Assembly: GCA_047495785.1 (NCBI GenBank)
Contig: JBLDXI010000054.1
Location: 248,001 to 312,000 of the forward strand
DNA length: 64,000 nucleotides
Origin: Lepidodermella squamata
Taxonomy: Eukaryota > Gastrotricha
Reading direction: 5' to 3'
Positions within the stretch are counted from its first letter, which is position 1. Each line of letters starts with the position of its first letter. A model generated the notes under the pieces. That model was not told the origin of the DNA. It did no database searches and worked only from the letters and a program-made list of their open reading frames with translations. A program made the position numbers and the translations under genes. Shown one piece after another: positions 1-11,051 of the stretch.

Positions 1-439
1 ATCTCTCCTACAAATTTATCATTGACCATTTTTCATTTTGTCATTTTTTTCAATAATAATGATGAATAAATGTATAATTATGTGTAGCTTTTTTACTTTT
101 CACACATTTAAATTTCATTCATCAAAATGCGCATTTCAATTTTCTGGTCCATAAGGCATTAGCTATTCATAAAGTTTTGCTCACGTAATAGGATGGGAGC
201 TCACAAGGGACAAAAAGCTCCAAGCCCATTTTCCTTGAATTTTTCTGATGCTCGGTTCAAGAAACTCAATCGAGGTCGGTCATTTTTCTGAAAAATCAAT
301 AGGGAACTTTTTATGCAAGATTGGCAACCAGCCATCCAACCTTTCTTGGTGCCACATAGTCTAATACCTATTTTTACTAAAATTCCTTAAATTCTTCGTT
401 TTTCTACCTATCCCGTTCTTTTCTCTTCTCTGAATATAG
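1..439. other. intron or intergenic, no gene seen
   Basis: AT-rich sequence with no convincing reading frame. It ends in a pyrimidine-rich tract and an AG at 438-439 that is a good splice acceptor for the following exon, so it is probably the last intron of a gene that begins before the window. Confidence 0.4.
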
Positions 440-895
440 GTTCGAGCAGCACGGCCTGGAATACCGATTATTCTTGCAGCAGAGCGCTTTCAGCCGCGTG
501 TGGTGAGAACCGAAACCGACGACTCGTCTTCGGGCTCGTCATCAGACGAAGAATCAACCGCTTCTTCAAACCTGCACGTGCACCACCACGTAAAAGTATT
601 AACCCAAGCCGAGTGCCAAGCCGCAGCCAAAGAACTCGGAGCAGCCGGGTTCGTAGAATACGTCAAACCGCAAAGCAATACGCCAAACAGCAAAAAGCAA
701 GGAGATATCAAGCTAGATATCAAACAAGTTTTCGAGGCAGCTGTCCGAGCGTTTTCAGCACACGAGGCTGAAATCATCCACAACACCTCGGCGACAATAA
801 GTGGCGATGCTACGGCTCAAAATGCCATGAAACCTGAAGTCCCAGCCGCTGCGATTCAGACGCCGGCTAAAAAGCGATGTTGCTCAGTTATGTGA
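440..895 (+). CDS. 3' exon of an acidic, CAAX-terminated protein (partial)
   Basis: The open frame runs from a splice acceptor (TATAG at 435-439) to a TGA at 893-895, about 151 residues, with no usable ATG near its start, so it is probably a terminal exon whose upstream exons lie outside the window. Near its start is a Ser/Asp/Glu-rich stretch (TETDDSSSGSSSDEE), then an Ala-rich helical region. The C terminus is KKRCCSVM. The last four residues, CSVM, fit a CAAX prenylation signal, with Met favouring farnesylation, and the preceding basic and extra Cys residues suit membrane attachment. I do not recognise the family. A chance open frame is possible, but the acceptor, length and CAAX end argue against it. 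Confidence 0.45.
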   Translation, partial: VRAARPGIPIILAAERFQPRVVRTETDDSSSGSSSDEESTASSNLHVHHHVKVLTQAECQAAAKELGAAGFVEYVKPQSNTPNSKKQGDIKLDIKQVFEAAVRAFSAHEAEIIHNTSATISGDATAQNAMKPEVPAAAIQTPAKKRCCSVM

Positions 896-1555
896 GCAGG
901 TCAAAATGTCAAAATTATTTACATTATTCAAAATCTTAAGCTATGCCATAACAAATTATATCAAATTTTTATGAAATTAAATAGTATTTATCAAAACTGA
1001 ATGTTGTGAATATTTGTGAACTTATGGCCTTATTATATTGAATCATGACTTGAAACCAAAACCGCATTGTGCTCTTGAATCGCTGCTCTATATACATCTT
1101 GCCATTCTTTCCTGGGCATTTTCTCGTTTTTTTTCTGTAAATTTTCACATGATGCATTGTGCAAGATGATATATATCTGTATGCATGTCTACGTGTGTAA
1201 TTGGCGCAGCGTTAGCGCTTATATATTTCCGTTCAATTTCGTTCCATCTCGGCGAGGTCTCGATATTACGACAGAACAATAAAAATTTGAAGATTTCTTA
1301 ATTGTGGGTCTTCTCAAATTTCTGAAACGCAGGTGGCTTGTCACATCGATAAATCTATGGAGACATACAGAGTTGCTGAACCTACCACGTGACGGAACCC
1401 CATCACTTGAAGTCAAGTCACATTTTATTTATGTCTCAGGTTCGTGGGAAACAAGGCGAATAGCTCTGTACCGTGTCCATGTAGTTCTTATGTTATTACT
1501 GTAGCAGCGACTAGTAACGTTCTATAATCATTTTTTTGCATTTTCTACAATCATT
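896..1555. other. intergenic, nothing recognised
   Basis: AT-rich spacer with short unsupported frames on both strands. The last 40 bases before 1556 are probably the 5' UTR of the galaxin-like gene. Confidence 0.5.
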
Positions 1556-2200
1556 ATGAGGGCCGTTATTGCTATTGCTGCTCTTATTGCAGTCGCCTTG
1601 GCTGCCCCACGGAAGAAACCAGGTAATTTAGCTCTATAAATTCACGCTGAATAATTAAATCCTGTTATAGACATCGCATGCCCAGATAGATTTACAGGAT
1701 TTTCGCTAATAAGGCTCTTTGCTGCGATGGCAACGCTAACCCGCTCAATTGGGGACGGAAATGCTGTGGCAAAGCTGCTTACAAACCTTTAATTCAGCAG
1801 TGTTGCAATTGCGCTGTTCTTCCGATTCTCACTGGCAAAAAGAATTGCTTCACAGAGGAACCAAGTAAGTATTGAACCATAATTGGTTGCAATGGAAGTC
1901 TGAGGCTAGTTTCTAGGTTGTGAGTTATTGAGGGTTTGAAATTAGTATATCTTAAGTTATACTACTGCATTTCCTCAATTTAAACAAATAATAGACTTCT
2001 GCCTGACCGAGGCGGAACCTGGTATCAGCAACAACGGCCCGTTCACGCCAACACAGTGCTGCGACGCAAATGCATACTTATGGGACCAGTACACGATCTA
2101 CTGCTGCTTAGCCTCGTACGATTCCATGGAACAGACGTGCTGCAAAAACGACAGGATCATCCGGGGGATGCAGCAGTTCCCTAAACAGTCCTTCTTTTAA
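1556..2200 (+). CDS. secreted galaxin-like Cys-pair protein, frameshift in exon 2
   Basis: There are three exons. Exon 1 (1556-1622) encodes a clear signal peptide (MRAVIAIAALIAVALA). Exon 2 follows a 48-nt intron and starts at 1671. Exon 3 is 1995-2200. Exons 2 and 3 contain repeated vicinal cysteines (CCDGNANPLNWGRKCC, QQCCNC, QCCDANAYL, YCC, TCC), the hallmark of galaxin-type secreted matrix proteins. Exon 1 ends in phase 1 and splices to a frame reading ACPDRFTGFS, but the Cys-rich continuation is in another frame, with the switch near 1700-1715 around the TCGCTAATAAGG stretch. No alternative AG restores phase. This is either a disabling frameshift or a base error in the assembly. Exon 2 to exon 3 is phase-consistent. 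Confidence 0.55.
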
Positions 2201-2350
2201 CTTATTGGAAGCTTATTATTAGATAAAAAAAGTCACGAGGTGCAAGTCTTTAGCTTATTAAACTTCGATGCTGAATTAGGTGTACCACTGTTATAGGTCT
2301 GGAACGTCATTCCAGTCAATTTGCAAGCAAAGCGATGAAGGGCGAACATT

Positions 2351-4308
2351 TTACTTCGTCGCGCAAAATTCGTTGCCTGTGAGCTCCATATACTGAAAAT
2401 TCGAATATTTTCCAATTCTACCTCAAAACAATCGTTTAGAAGCTTACATATAGCAAGAAACCATCGTTATCCAGCTGACCATTGTATCCATAGGACACGT
2501 AGTCGATGTTCGCCTGGCCCGGGTTGCAGTTCAGAAAAGCAACAGATCGCCGGTAGAGGCCATCAATATTGTCTGAATCGGCAACTAGGGCCAAGCTCGG
2601 GTTGGGATGGGTCGGTCCAGTTCGCATTTCGAAACGAGTTGATGCTGGCTTGCCGAGGTCCATGTTGTAGTCCCATTCGCTAGCGTACTCACAAATCTGG
2701 GAAAACAATTTTTCAGTCATCACCAAAATCAGATCTCAGCAACCTACAGCAGCTCTTCCATTGCAAACAGGCCACTGGGGGATGTAGAGGGGTTTGCAAA
2801 ACGCGAATGAATAACCAAATCGGTCATTACGCGTCACTAGCCTTGATTAATTCGAAGAAATAACGAGATTCTAATACTGAATAAGACATACGGTGAGGAA
2901 CTGTTCACAAGAGGCGTAAGGTCAATTTTTCCAGCTCCATTCGACAGCTCACAGTAACAGGTTCCACGTTCGTCATTACTACAGGGATTTACGGCTAAGA
3001 ACGAAGGTGGAAATTGATAAACAACGATTTCAATTCTAATTTTGCGTACGGGTGTTCTTCTGAGGGCAAAATGCTCTTCCATAAAAATCGGCGTACTAAA
3101 AAACGTAAACCAGGTATTTTTCATAATTTCAGGGCGAATTTCTTACGTAAACTAGATAACCATCCGGGTCGACACTTTTCGGGCTGTAGTTGTTGAATTG
3201 ATACCCACTGACCAAGGATGTTGTAGTCGAGTCGCAGTTGAGAAAAGTCACGGACCGCCTCAAGATGCCATCTGGGTTTACGGATGCATCCATGACTAGT
3301 GCCAAGCTATTCTTCCCAAGGGGAACCCTTTGCCGTAGTTCGAATCTTGAAGTGACCGTATTGCCCAAGTTCATGTTATAGCCAAGTTTAGTGGAATATT
3401 CGCAGTACTTGAGAGAAAATTCATAATCACATCAGAAAACTTAGATCAAATCACCGAAGCATTTTTATCGCAAATCGGTAGGGACGGAGCTTTCAGGGCG
3501 CTGCAAAAGCTGAAGGTATAATTGAGCGCTCCAGCTGTACCTTGAAAGGTCAAGCCGAAATCGCCGAGAGATGAAAGATCGATAATCCCGGAGCCGTCCA
3601 CCAGGTCACATGTGCAAGCCCCGGGTGAATTGATCTTGCAAGCACCTTCTGACGGAACAAGGCAACATTTGCTGCATCGAACCTCCGAGTACTATCAAAA
3701 GATTCAGCGAAAATATAGCAGATACGAAAAAATTACATAAAGCAAGTAGCCATCATTATCTTGATCGGCGTTATACTTGTAAGGAACGAAAACGGGATCT
3801 ATGGCCGCCGGGTCACAAGTTAGGAAGGCAATAGATCTCCTATAATTGTCACGGCTTATTCTAGTGTTTCAACGTTTAGTTATTATTCTCACGTGAAGAG
3901 CTCGTAAGTTGAATCTGTAACCAGCGCCAGTCGCTTTTCGTTGCTTCCAGGCATAACTCGCCATTGGAAATCAGTCGTAGCTGGCTCACCAACTGCTAAA
4001 TCATAGCCCTCGGACCACTTCGCATATTGGCAGACACTCGCTCGGTTGTAGCAAGACCTGTAGTCACTGTTATCCAACTTTGAGCAGAAGCGGAAGTAGT
4101 AACTCCACGTTTCATCGCTGTCAGTTCCGTTGAAAGTTAGAGTTGCGTAGCTGGTCAAATCAATTGAGGTGGATCCGTCTGCCAAGTTACAGCTGCAACT
4201 ACCCTTTTTGAAATCCGGAGTGCAGGCTGACTGCGAATTGACGGCCAAAAATCCTCCCCAGAGCAAGAGAACAATTTGGGAAAACCTATTTGGGAGCATT
4301 TTTTTCAT
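2351..4308 (-). CDS. secreted protein with three MRH-like Cys-rich repeats
   Basis: A multi-exon minus-strand gene starts at the ATG at 4308 with a signal peptide (LPNRFSQIVLLLWGGFLAVNS). Exons read 4308-3893, 3839-3737, 3691-3455 and 3407-3147, then less certain exons down to a stop at 2351. The same module occurs three times: C-x-C with DGS and DL, a Y-x-F-x-F-C strand, a C...ASVC element, an LxLV strand, RRSVAFLNC, and a final DxDGYLLY strand. This spacing of cysteines, RR and aromatic strands resembles the mannose-6-phosphate-receptor homology (MRH) fold. That assignment is inference, and an unrelated Cys-rich family is possible. Introns are about 45-55 nt. I could not resolve the phase of the junction between repeats 2 and 3 (about 3147 to 3060). 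A paralogue lies at 19.0-20.0 kb. Confidence 0.55.
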
Positions 4309-4835
4309 CGAAGTACAACAATTCAGTAATAACTTTTCTCCAGAGGTTTTCTTCAGAGGTTTGAATCTGAGTTGATTATTATTCCGCCCTTTATTGTCGG
4401 CATTTATGACAGGCAAATAATACCGAACAACTGAAATTACTAAATTCTTCGCCTTATCACAATTTAACCTAAATTATTAAGTCAGTACAAGGCTATAGCT
4501 ATAAAACAAACCCCTGGGTTTATCCCTCCACGCCCATGTAAATACCGGACTTTCTCTCTATTTTCTCTCTATTTCTCTATTTAGTAAACCTCTCACTTAG
4601 TTGCCCAAACTTGTTCAATTTTGCAGGACTTTTTGAACAAAAAATCTCCTTATCTTCCGGTTTTCAATTTGAGAACGGAAGGTGATAACATGAGAGTAAC
4701 TGGAAAAACTGTTCGCTCACTATAGCTTTCGCTCGTAAAGCTTTAACAATTTTGAAAAAAACTTACAATGCTAAGATGATCACACTATGTAAACGTATAT
4801 AAAGTAAAAAAAAATAAAAAAATAAAAATAAAAAT
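4309..4835. other. intergenic, nothing recognised
   Basis: AT-rich spacer. The A-rich run at 4808-4834 becomes an oligo-T tract on the minus strand and serves as the pol III terminator of the adjoining tRNA. Confidence 0.5.
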
Positions 4836-4917
4836 TGGCAGCTGTGGGGTTCGAACCCACGCCTCCGAAGAGACTAGAGCCTAAATCTAGCGCCTTAGAC
4901 CACTCGGCCAAGCTACC
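4836..4917 (-). tRNA. tRNA-Leu (anticodon UAG)
   Basis: Read on the minus strand, this folds as a type-II tRNA of 82 nt including the discriminator. The acceptor GGTAGCT pairs with AGCTGCC through one G-U. A box A (TGGCCGAGTGG), an anticodon stem CTAGA/TCTAG with loop TTTAGGC (anticodon TAG), a long variable arm, and box B (GGTTCGAACCC) are all present. Oligo-T follows the 3' end. The long variable arm and anticodon agree on leucine. No intron is seen. Confidence 0.95.
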
Positions 4918-4982
4918 ATGTGTACTAACAGGGCGGTGCTATGTTCTTTATATATTGCACACTCCGCGTGCATGCGTGTACT

Positions 4983-5087
4983 TAATATTATCATGCATGT
5001 GTGCGCGCTGCTTTTCGCATGGGAGTACTGCGTTCATCACTAATAATAATAATAGAGATAAGAACACACACGCGCATGATAATATTA
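4983..5087. repeat. imperfect inverted repeat
   Basis: The left arm TTAATATTATCATGCATGTG (from 4983) is mirrored by CGCGCATGATAATATTAG (from 5071), each next to CA/TG and CG-rich alternation. It could be a small foldback element or a cruciform-forming stretch. No target duplication was identified. Confidence 0.35.
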
Positions 5088-5413
5088 GAAAATAGCAGTG
5101 AATAATTTGATTTCAGGATTGCATATTAATTTTGTTCCTATGAATATGAATGTTTCGAATATTTGGATCAATTAAATATCAAAAAAATGAATCCGATGAC
5201 AATTTCGATTTGCGCATGGATTTGTGAGCGAATAAGGAAAAATGTCCACGGAAAGCCACAAGCTTGCGTGGTCAACATTTATTGACAAACTCGACTATTT
5301 GAAGCCCAAAACGCGAGTTTATATACTGTGGTTTAATTTTCCAAGCATAATTGCATATTTTTGAGGACCTCTAGAAGTGTTTTGACCTTCCACTGGAGCG
5401 GAATTATAGGCAT
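5088..5413. other. intergenic, nothing recognised
   Basis: AT-rich spacer up to the MULE target site. No supported reading frame. Confidence 0.4.
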
Positions 5414-5421
5414 TTTGAAAT
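5414..5421. repeat. MULE target-site duplication, left copy
   Basis: TTTGAAAT here is repeated at 7804-7811 directly outside the opposite inverted repeat. Confidence 0.75.
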
Positions 5422-7803
5422 GGTATTCCCCCACATGCGCAACCTCCACTTGCGCAACCTCCACTTGCGCAACCCTTGAGTATTATTTAAAAGGTAAATA
5501 ATAATACTGATGTTCACGCGCGTGTACTGCGTGCACATCTTGACTGCAAAATGTGCAGTTAAATTGTGCAGCGCGTTTATGATACCTATGACGAAATGAA
5601 ACAAATGACGCGCAGATGTTGCACCTGGTATATTTAAGTCGCTTCGAATGAAGGAAAGGTTACTATCAGCACGAATTAAATTAATTTAAATAATTCATGA
5701 TCAACTGCGAGAACTGCAATCGTTCTTTCAAAGGCCCAGCCGGGCTGTCTTGTCATCTGAGAGCGGGTAAATGTGCTCCGATTGCTGTTCAGCCTCGACC
5801 GCCACAGCCAGAGCCGCCTCGAGATCCTCCAAGAGATCCACCGTCTCCGCCCACCAACAACAACAGCCAAACACCACAGCACAGCCCTTTGCTCACGCCT
5901 AAGACGCGCGAGATTCAGTTTTTGCGCAATCTTTTGCGCCAGCGTCTCAAAGGCCAGGAGGAGGAGGAGCAACAACAGAAGGAGAGGCAGCGATTAGCCG
6001 AGCAAGAGCGGGACATCGACCCCGGGCCAGCGGCAGCACATAAGATATACGAATCGGGTACAACCAAAGGCCGACCTTTGCTGTGCTACAACGGCAATCA
6101 CTACTGCGAGGCCAAAACCAAGAGCGGCCGGCCATTCTGGCGATGTATACTCAATCGCAAAACACGCTGCACTGCGAAAATCTACGTGCGTGACAATGGC
6201 ACGCTTGATATCCGAGGACAAAGCAATGACGGCTCGTGCCACCTTAATTATCACGGCGGCAACACAAAAGTAGTTTTTTCTTCTAATTTTGCGAATAAAG
6301 TTAAATTAACCATCGTTAATTCAGGATTGTGCCGTTCATCACGAAATTATGGCCTTGCGCCTCGAGGTCAAGGAGCGCAAAACCGAGCCGGTGCACAAGC
6401 TGCACCGAGAGAAAATCATCGAACTCAAGGGCGACGAGAACAGGAAACACCTGGTTGACGAGTTTCCGACATTTTACTCGCTTCAGTCAGTGCTGTATCG
6501 CGAACGCGACAAGGTAATGCCGAAGAGGCCGACAACAGTTGCTGAGTTTATCTCACTGCTCGAGGCGTCCATGGTCGATGAGTTCGAGGAGGTCTTCCGG
6601 CCTTACCTGACTACGCATGACAACAGGCACTTCGTGGTGGGCGCGGCGCAAGAAAACGAGCGCGCTGCTGTTGTTTTCGCAAGCCCGGCCGGTCTTCAAC
6701 GTGTGCGCGACGCTAATCGAGTATTTGCTGACGGCACTTTTAAGGTAATTAATCCTCCTTAATCTTGTTGACTCACGCGCTTAAGTGGCTCTTATTTACC
6801 TAGATCGTGCCCAAATTGTTCTTCCAACTGTTTATATTTCACACCTTACATGAGCATGAAGACGAGTGGGTGGCGCTTCCGGCAATTTATGTACTGTTAA
6901 CTAAGAAGGATGAAGACACTTATCGGCTTATGTTCCGCATTCTTACGCAGGACGCCCAGCTCAATTTCGCTGCCATGTCTATTACCGTCGACTTCGAGAC
7001 GGGTTTTTTACCCGTTATGCGTGACTTCTTCCTCCGCATCATCGGCTGTTTCTTTCATTATTGCAAAGCGCTGCTGGCATGGGTGAAGGACCGCGGACTT
7101 TGGCGGCGATATCGCGAAGTCGCAATTGTTCGCCGCTTCGTTCGGCGCTACATGGCGTTGGCGTTGTTGCCCGTGGAATTAGTCGAAGTCGCAGCAGTCG
7201 AACTACATCGCGATGCGCCTCCGTCTCTTCGTGGTTTCGTCACTTACTGGGAGGACCAGTGGTCCGAAGAGGGCCGAGGTGCGAAGCCGGCGGAATGGAA
7301 TGTTTGCTCTCAAGTTCACCGTACCAACAACATCGGCGAGGGCTACAATTCGAAAATCAATAAATTGGCCCATGGCCGTCGGTTGGCTCTCTGGAACTTG
7401 GTCGCTCTTCTGCGTGATGAGGACACCGAAGCTGCTGCCAAGGTGGAACAAATGCGAAGCGCCGCGGGCGGCAGGCTGCGCCGACGAGTCCCAAAATATA
7501 TCAAAATTAATAAATTAATTCAAGAAATTTGCACTGAATTTGAAGACCTCCCACAACCTTGGCCAAAAGATTATATTTACTCCGTTTTAGACCGATTTTC
7601 GAATTTGTTGTTGTCTATGAAATCGATTTATAAGTGACTCTTTTGTTGTTGGCTGCATATTTACAATAAAGTTGTTGTTGCTTTATTGTGAACTTGTTTC
7701 ACCACACAACACGCGCACGCGCATTACTAATACGCTAAATAATACTCAAGGGTTGCGCAAGTGAAGGTTGCGCAAGTGGAGGTTGCGCAAGCGGGAGTAA
7801 ATC
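5422..7803 (+). mobile_element. complete Mutator-like (MULE) DNA transposon
   Basis: A 2.38-kb element is bounded by inverted repeats of about 68 bp (5422-5489 and 7736-7803) and an 8-bp direct duplication TTTGAAAT. Each TIR contains three tandem copies of a TTGCGCAACCTCCAC-like unit followed by CTTGAGTATTATTTA. The interior is a single three-exon transposase gene without disabling mutations and a polyadenylation signal (AATAAA, 7665). Intact ends, target duplication and open gene indicate a recent, possibly autonomous insertion. GC content is visibly higher than in the flanks. Its TIR does not resemble that of the 18.7-kb element, although both have 8-bp duplications. Confidence 0.88.
5697..7637 (+). 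CDS. MULE transposase with C2H2 and FLYWCH zinc fingers
   Basis: Three exons (5697-6269, 6325-6744, 6804-7637) join in phase to about 608 residues. The N terminus has a zinc-finger-like unit (CENCNRSF, then H and C), followed by a Pro-rich linker and a coiled EEEQQQKERQ stretch. Around residues 118-186 is a FLYWCH-type finger (LLCYNGNHY, WRC, RCTAKIYV, final H). The catalytic core carries VFADGTFK (first Asp), ITVDFETG (second Asp) and GCFFHYCKAL, the MULE counterpart of the conserved C/H signature. A third acidic residue is expected further on but I cannot assign it with certainty. It binds the TIRs and catalyses cut-and-paste transposition in the nucleus. All introns are short with GT-AG ends and no stop interrupts the frame. 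Confidence 0.85.
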
Positions 7804-7811
7804 TTTGAAAT
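7804..7811. repeat. MULE target-site duplication, right copy
   Basis: TTTGAAAT, identical to 5414-5421, immediately outside the right TIR. Confidence 0.75.
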
Positions 7812-8201
7812 ATCCCAAGTAAAATTATTTAGGAAACACCAACCGCTATCCGAATCAGCAATAAGACTATAGCCAGTTAGAACGATAGAGTCCAGTAAAA
7901 TGGAAACATTTTTCATTGCAAGGCTTTTGGGGTTATGCAGGATAATGCATTCATTCCCCATGACAGGAAATCGAAGTATGCGAAAAGCTTTTAGTAGGTA
8001 TATATAAATTAGTGTGAAGTAACTGATAAATAATTTCAAGTTACCGTTTGCGAATCTATTGATTTCGATCTGTGCAAAATTCCGATCTGACAGCCGAGGG
8101 AAGCAATTTCCGTCCTGACTTGGAACGTTATGCCACTAGGCAAACAAGCCGTTCGCGCCTCACTCATTTATATTACTCAGTCAGTTGACAATTCAAAAAC
8201 G
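7812..8201. other. spacer with a doubtful short minus-strand frame
   Basis: A minus-strand frame from 8039 begins MKLFISYFTLIYIYLL, which resembles a signal peptide, and continues with N-glycosylation motifs into the MULE end. It may be a small gene interrupted by the transposon, but no splice structure confirms it. The last 100 bases before 8202 (with CTAGGCAAACAAGCCGTTC) are shared with the 5' flank of the second channel gene at 12.5 kb. Confidence 0.3.
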
Positions 8202-9317
8202 ATGATTTCATTCGCATTATTCATGGCTTTACCAGTCACTGCAGCATTGAGCAACGATGATGACATACGCGCTCGGATTCTCAAAGAATGCAATGTCCTA
8301 CCAGGGGCCACGCACCCTGATGAGTACAGAACTGACAACTCGAGAAGTAGCATGGAAGCATTGTTCCTCTACTTGCGCCTGGTTGACGTAGACGACATCG
8401 AAGAAACGGTTTCAATCACTGGTTTACTGCTTTTCACCTTTGAAATCGACTGCATTCGAGAGGCGGCGATTCGCTACAACGCAACTCAAAAGGTGCCGTC
8501 TTACTGGTGTATGACCAATGTCGATGACTACTGGCGGCCTGGTGTGGCTAATGACAACAGTTTTGAAGACTACGGCCTTTCGACCCATGTTTACCCGGCT
8601 ACCTCAGTTTTTCCATTCAAAGGCCTGGTGAAATTCGCGTATTCAGGGAAATTCACTGTTACATGCGATTTCGAATTGGAAAAGTTCCCATTCGACGAGC
8701 AGTTATGCTATATCCAAGCCAGCGTTTGGTTGTCGAACTCAACAATCCATGCTAAGAGTTACTACAGCGCCATTATGGGCGAATCATCTGATAACGTTGG
8801 CTGGATTATGGGAGAGCGGTTTGAAAGGCTCTACCTCCTGCCATACACTGAGGATGTGAACTACCACTCGTTCAAATTTTACTTCAGATTGCAACGAGAG
8901 CCTAATTACTACATCCTCAACCTCGTCGGGCCTTGTTTCGTGCTAACAATCGTTCAATTCGCGACGGCTTTTATCCCGAGCGACGCCCCAGACCGGCCCA
9001 GTTTCTCAGTTACAGTTTTACTCGCCTTCACTGTGGCTCAGAGTCAAGTGTTGGCGAATGTCCCGAAAACGCCATCGAACATTCTACTCTCAGATCTGGT
9101 TTTCGGACAAATTGTAGCGTCTATGATCATCACCTGCTACACAGCGGTTATTTGCGCAGTCTGCAGTGCCGTGAGCGATGACTGCATGAACAAATGTGTT
9201 CTAATCGGAAATTGGAGCATCCGCCGTTGTCGCATTGTTGATCTTGTGTTTTTCTCCATTATGGCTCTTTTGCTGTTAGCATTCGATCTAACTCTTTTCT
9301 CGAAGATTATCAGCTGA
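8202..9317 (+). CDS. Cys-loop ligand-gated ion channel subunit, copy 1
   Basis: An intronless gene of 371 residues. I chose the ATG at 8202 (signal peptide ISFALFMALPVTAALS) over the in-frame ATG at 8130, because the paralogue at 12598 starts there. The extracellular half has the canonical Cys-loop, C-x13-C with FPFD, at residues 155-169. Four membrane segments follow at about 236-260, 266-288, 300-325 and 345-367. M2 reads SFSVTVLLAFTVAQSQVLAN. It lacks the PAR signature of anion channels and resembles cation-type M2, but the -1' Glu is not evident, so ion selectivity is open. The M3-M4 loop is only about 20 residues. It is likely a pentameric plasma-membrane receptor of unknown ligand. AATAAA follows at 9472. 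Confidence 0.9.
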   Translation: MISFALFMALPVTAALSNDDDIRARILKECNVLPGATHPDEYRTDNSRSSMEALFLYLRLVDVDDIEETVSITGLLLFTFEIDCIREAAIRYNATQKVPSYWCMTNVDDYWRPGVANDNSFEDYGLSTHVYPATSVFPFKGLVKFAYSGKFTVTCDFELEKFPFDEQLCYIQASVWLSNSTIHAKSYYSAIMGESSDNVGWIMGERFERLYLLPYTEDVNYHSFKFYFRLQREPNYYILNLVGPCFVLTIVQFATAFIPSDAPDRPSFSVTVLLAFTVAQSQVLANVPKTPSNILLSDLVFGQIVASMIITCYTAVICAVCSAVSDDCMNKCVLIGNWSIRRCRIVDLVFFSIMALLLLAFDLTLFSKIIS

Positions 9318-10094
9318 ACAATTCATTCCGACGGCAGATGATTTGAATCCATCCCATTTTAAGAAATTCTTTCGAAAGTTAGAAATCTAGTTTCCAACTA
9401 ATTTGTTGTGCTAATTATTAGTAAGATCCTTATTGTTCCTAGAGCTGTTAATTGTGATAAAAATAAATCCAGAATAATTAAAACCCTGTGTTCATCACTG
9501 TGGGCAGTATTATGACTGGAGAACTTCGGCTATTTCGCGATTTCGTCTATTAATAGAAACAGCAGCTGATGGATTATATTAGTTCCCATACCTCCAGGTT
9601 TTTACTTTGGGGCGTCGAACTTCGGACCGAATTGGCAGGAAAAACGCTTTTTTCGTCTCAAGAAACTTGTTTGTCAGCTTGGCCGATTCGGACCTGATTT
9701 GAGATTTGAGACAGGGTGCAATCATGGACCCTGAATCTGCAAGGGAAGGACAACAATGTTTACAGTAATTCTCAAAATTATTTGTAATATCGACCAAAAC
9801 ACGAGCGAAGATTTCCCTCAAAAAAATGCTCCAAAGCCTTCAAAATTGAAACACGCCCCAACACTTTCATAAAATACAAACGAGCTGATTATGAGACAAT
9901 TCGGATTAATTATTACAGGGGTCAATTAGCAATAAATGAATGTTACAATTTGGCAATTGACAGTGCTATCTCAAGATACTTCACAACAAACTAATGATTG
10001 AAAAGATAACTAATATAACGTGGATGGGAGCTATTATCTTATAAGGCGCAAGCGGGAGAGGATTGGGAGATGAATAAGGGGATGGATTATGTTC
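9318..10094. other. 3' UTR and dispersed repeat
   Basis: Holds the channel 3' UTR, then at about 9590-9870 a minus-strand copy of a dispersed repeat (GGCTTTGGAGC, and GATTCAGGGTCCATGATTGC further on) also seen near 20.55, 21.0 and 29.6 kb. No gene seen. Confidence 0.5.
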
Positions 10095-10795
10095 TCAAGT
10101 CGTTTTGGATTTCTTCACCCCTTTGCCACGTAGATATTCCAACATTTCGTCACTCTTTTCAGTTACGATGGCAAACTGTAACACCGATTCGCCATCCGAG
10201 TTGACCACATTCAAATCAGCGCCAGCATCCTCAACCAGATACTTCATAACGTCCATATCATCGACGGCGAAGAACAAGTGTGCCATTCCCATTTACATCA
10301 GCTCCCTTAAGAACCAAGTATTTGACGAAATTGAGAAAACCATGCTCGGCTGCAACTGCGATAGGTCGTCTGTTATACATGTCCGATCGGTCAATGGCAG
10401 CTCCATTTTCAAGCAGAACCTTGGCAATGTCCAAATGGTTGTAAAATGCCGCATTCATCAGAGCTGTCCCGCCACTTTGGTCACTTGTATTGACATCGGC
10501 TCCTTGTTTAATCAAGTAATCCACAACCATGGCATTGCCGTTTCCAACAGCGTAGTATAACGCTGATTTTTTCGATTCATCTTTTTCGGATATATCAGCG
10601 CCACGTTGTAGCAATAATTGTACGATGTTTACTAGTCCAGCTTGAGCAGCAACCATCAAAGGGGTTTTCCCTCCCACCTCCTCGCGAGCTTCAATCGATG
10701 CTCCTCTGTCCAGGAGGATTTTAGTGATCTCCTCGCGATCCGCAGGCTTTTTATTGCATTGAACTGCTCTGTGAAGCAGAGTGCCACTTTTGACC
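10095..10795 (-). pseudogene. ankyrin-repeat protein with an internal frameshift
   Basis: About six ankyrin repeats are readable on the minus strand: TLLHRAVQ, TPLMVAAQAGLVNIVQLLL, SALYYAVGNGNAMVVDYLI, TALMNAAFYNHLDIAKVLL, RPIAVAAEHGFLNFVKYLV and HLFFAVDDMDVMKYLVEDAG. The frame shifts by one base near 10285, after GADVNGNG, and the last repeat and C terminus (ending KGVKKSKTT) continue in another frame. The 5' end is probably a splice acceptor at 10796-10797 (GCTAG), and the first exon was not found in phase. Ankyrin proteins are protein-interaction scaffolds and no enzyme domain is visible. The shift may be a true lesion or a base error. Confidence 0.7.
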
Positions 10796-11051
10796 CTAGC
10801 AATCGCGGAAACAATGAAATACTGACCCCTTAACCTTTCAAGATTCAAGAGGGTTCATTACGCCCAAGGGACAAAAAATACGATGTTGCATCATTGCGGG
10901 CATTTATTAAAATCGCGACCGAGGTTCGCGAAGGCGCACACCTGAGCTACTTGATTCACTGGAATGTCATATGCAGTAAAGCCAATATTTAAATTTCTTA
11001 ATGTGTAACAAAATTGTCAAAATGCCAATTGAATTTTGGGATGGTTTCAAT

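Noticed and set aside
5773-5997. Frames overlapping MULE exon 1
   Set aside because: Alternative frames of the Pro/Gln/Glu-rich linker with no independent evidence.
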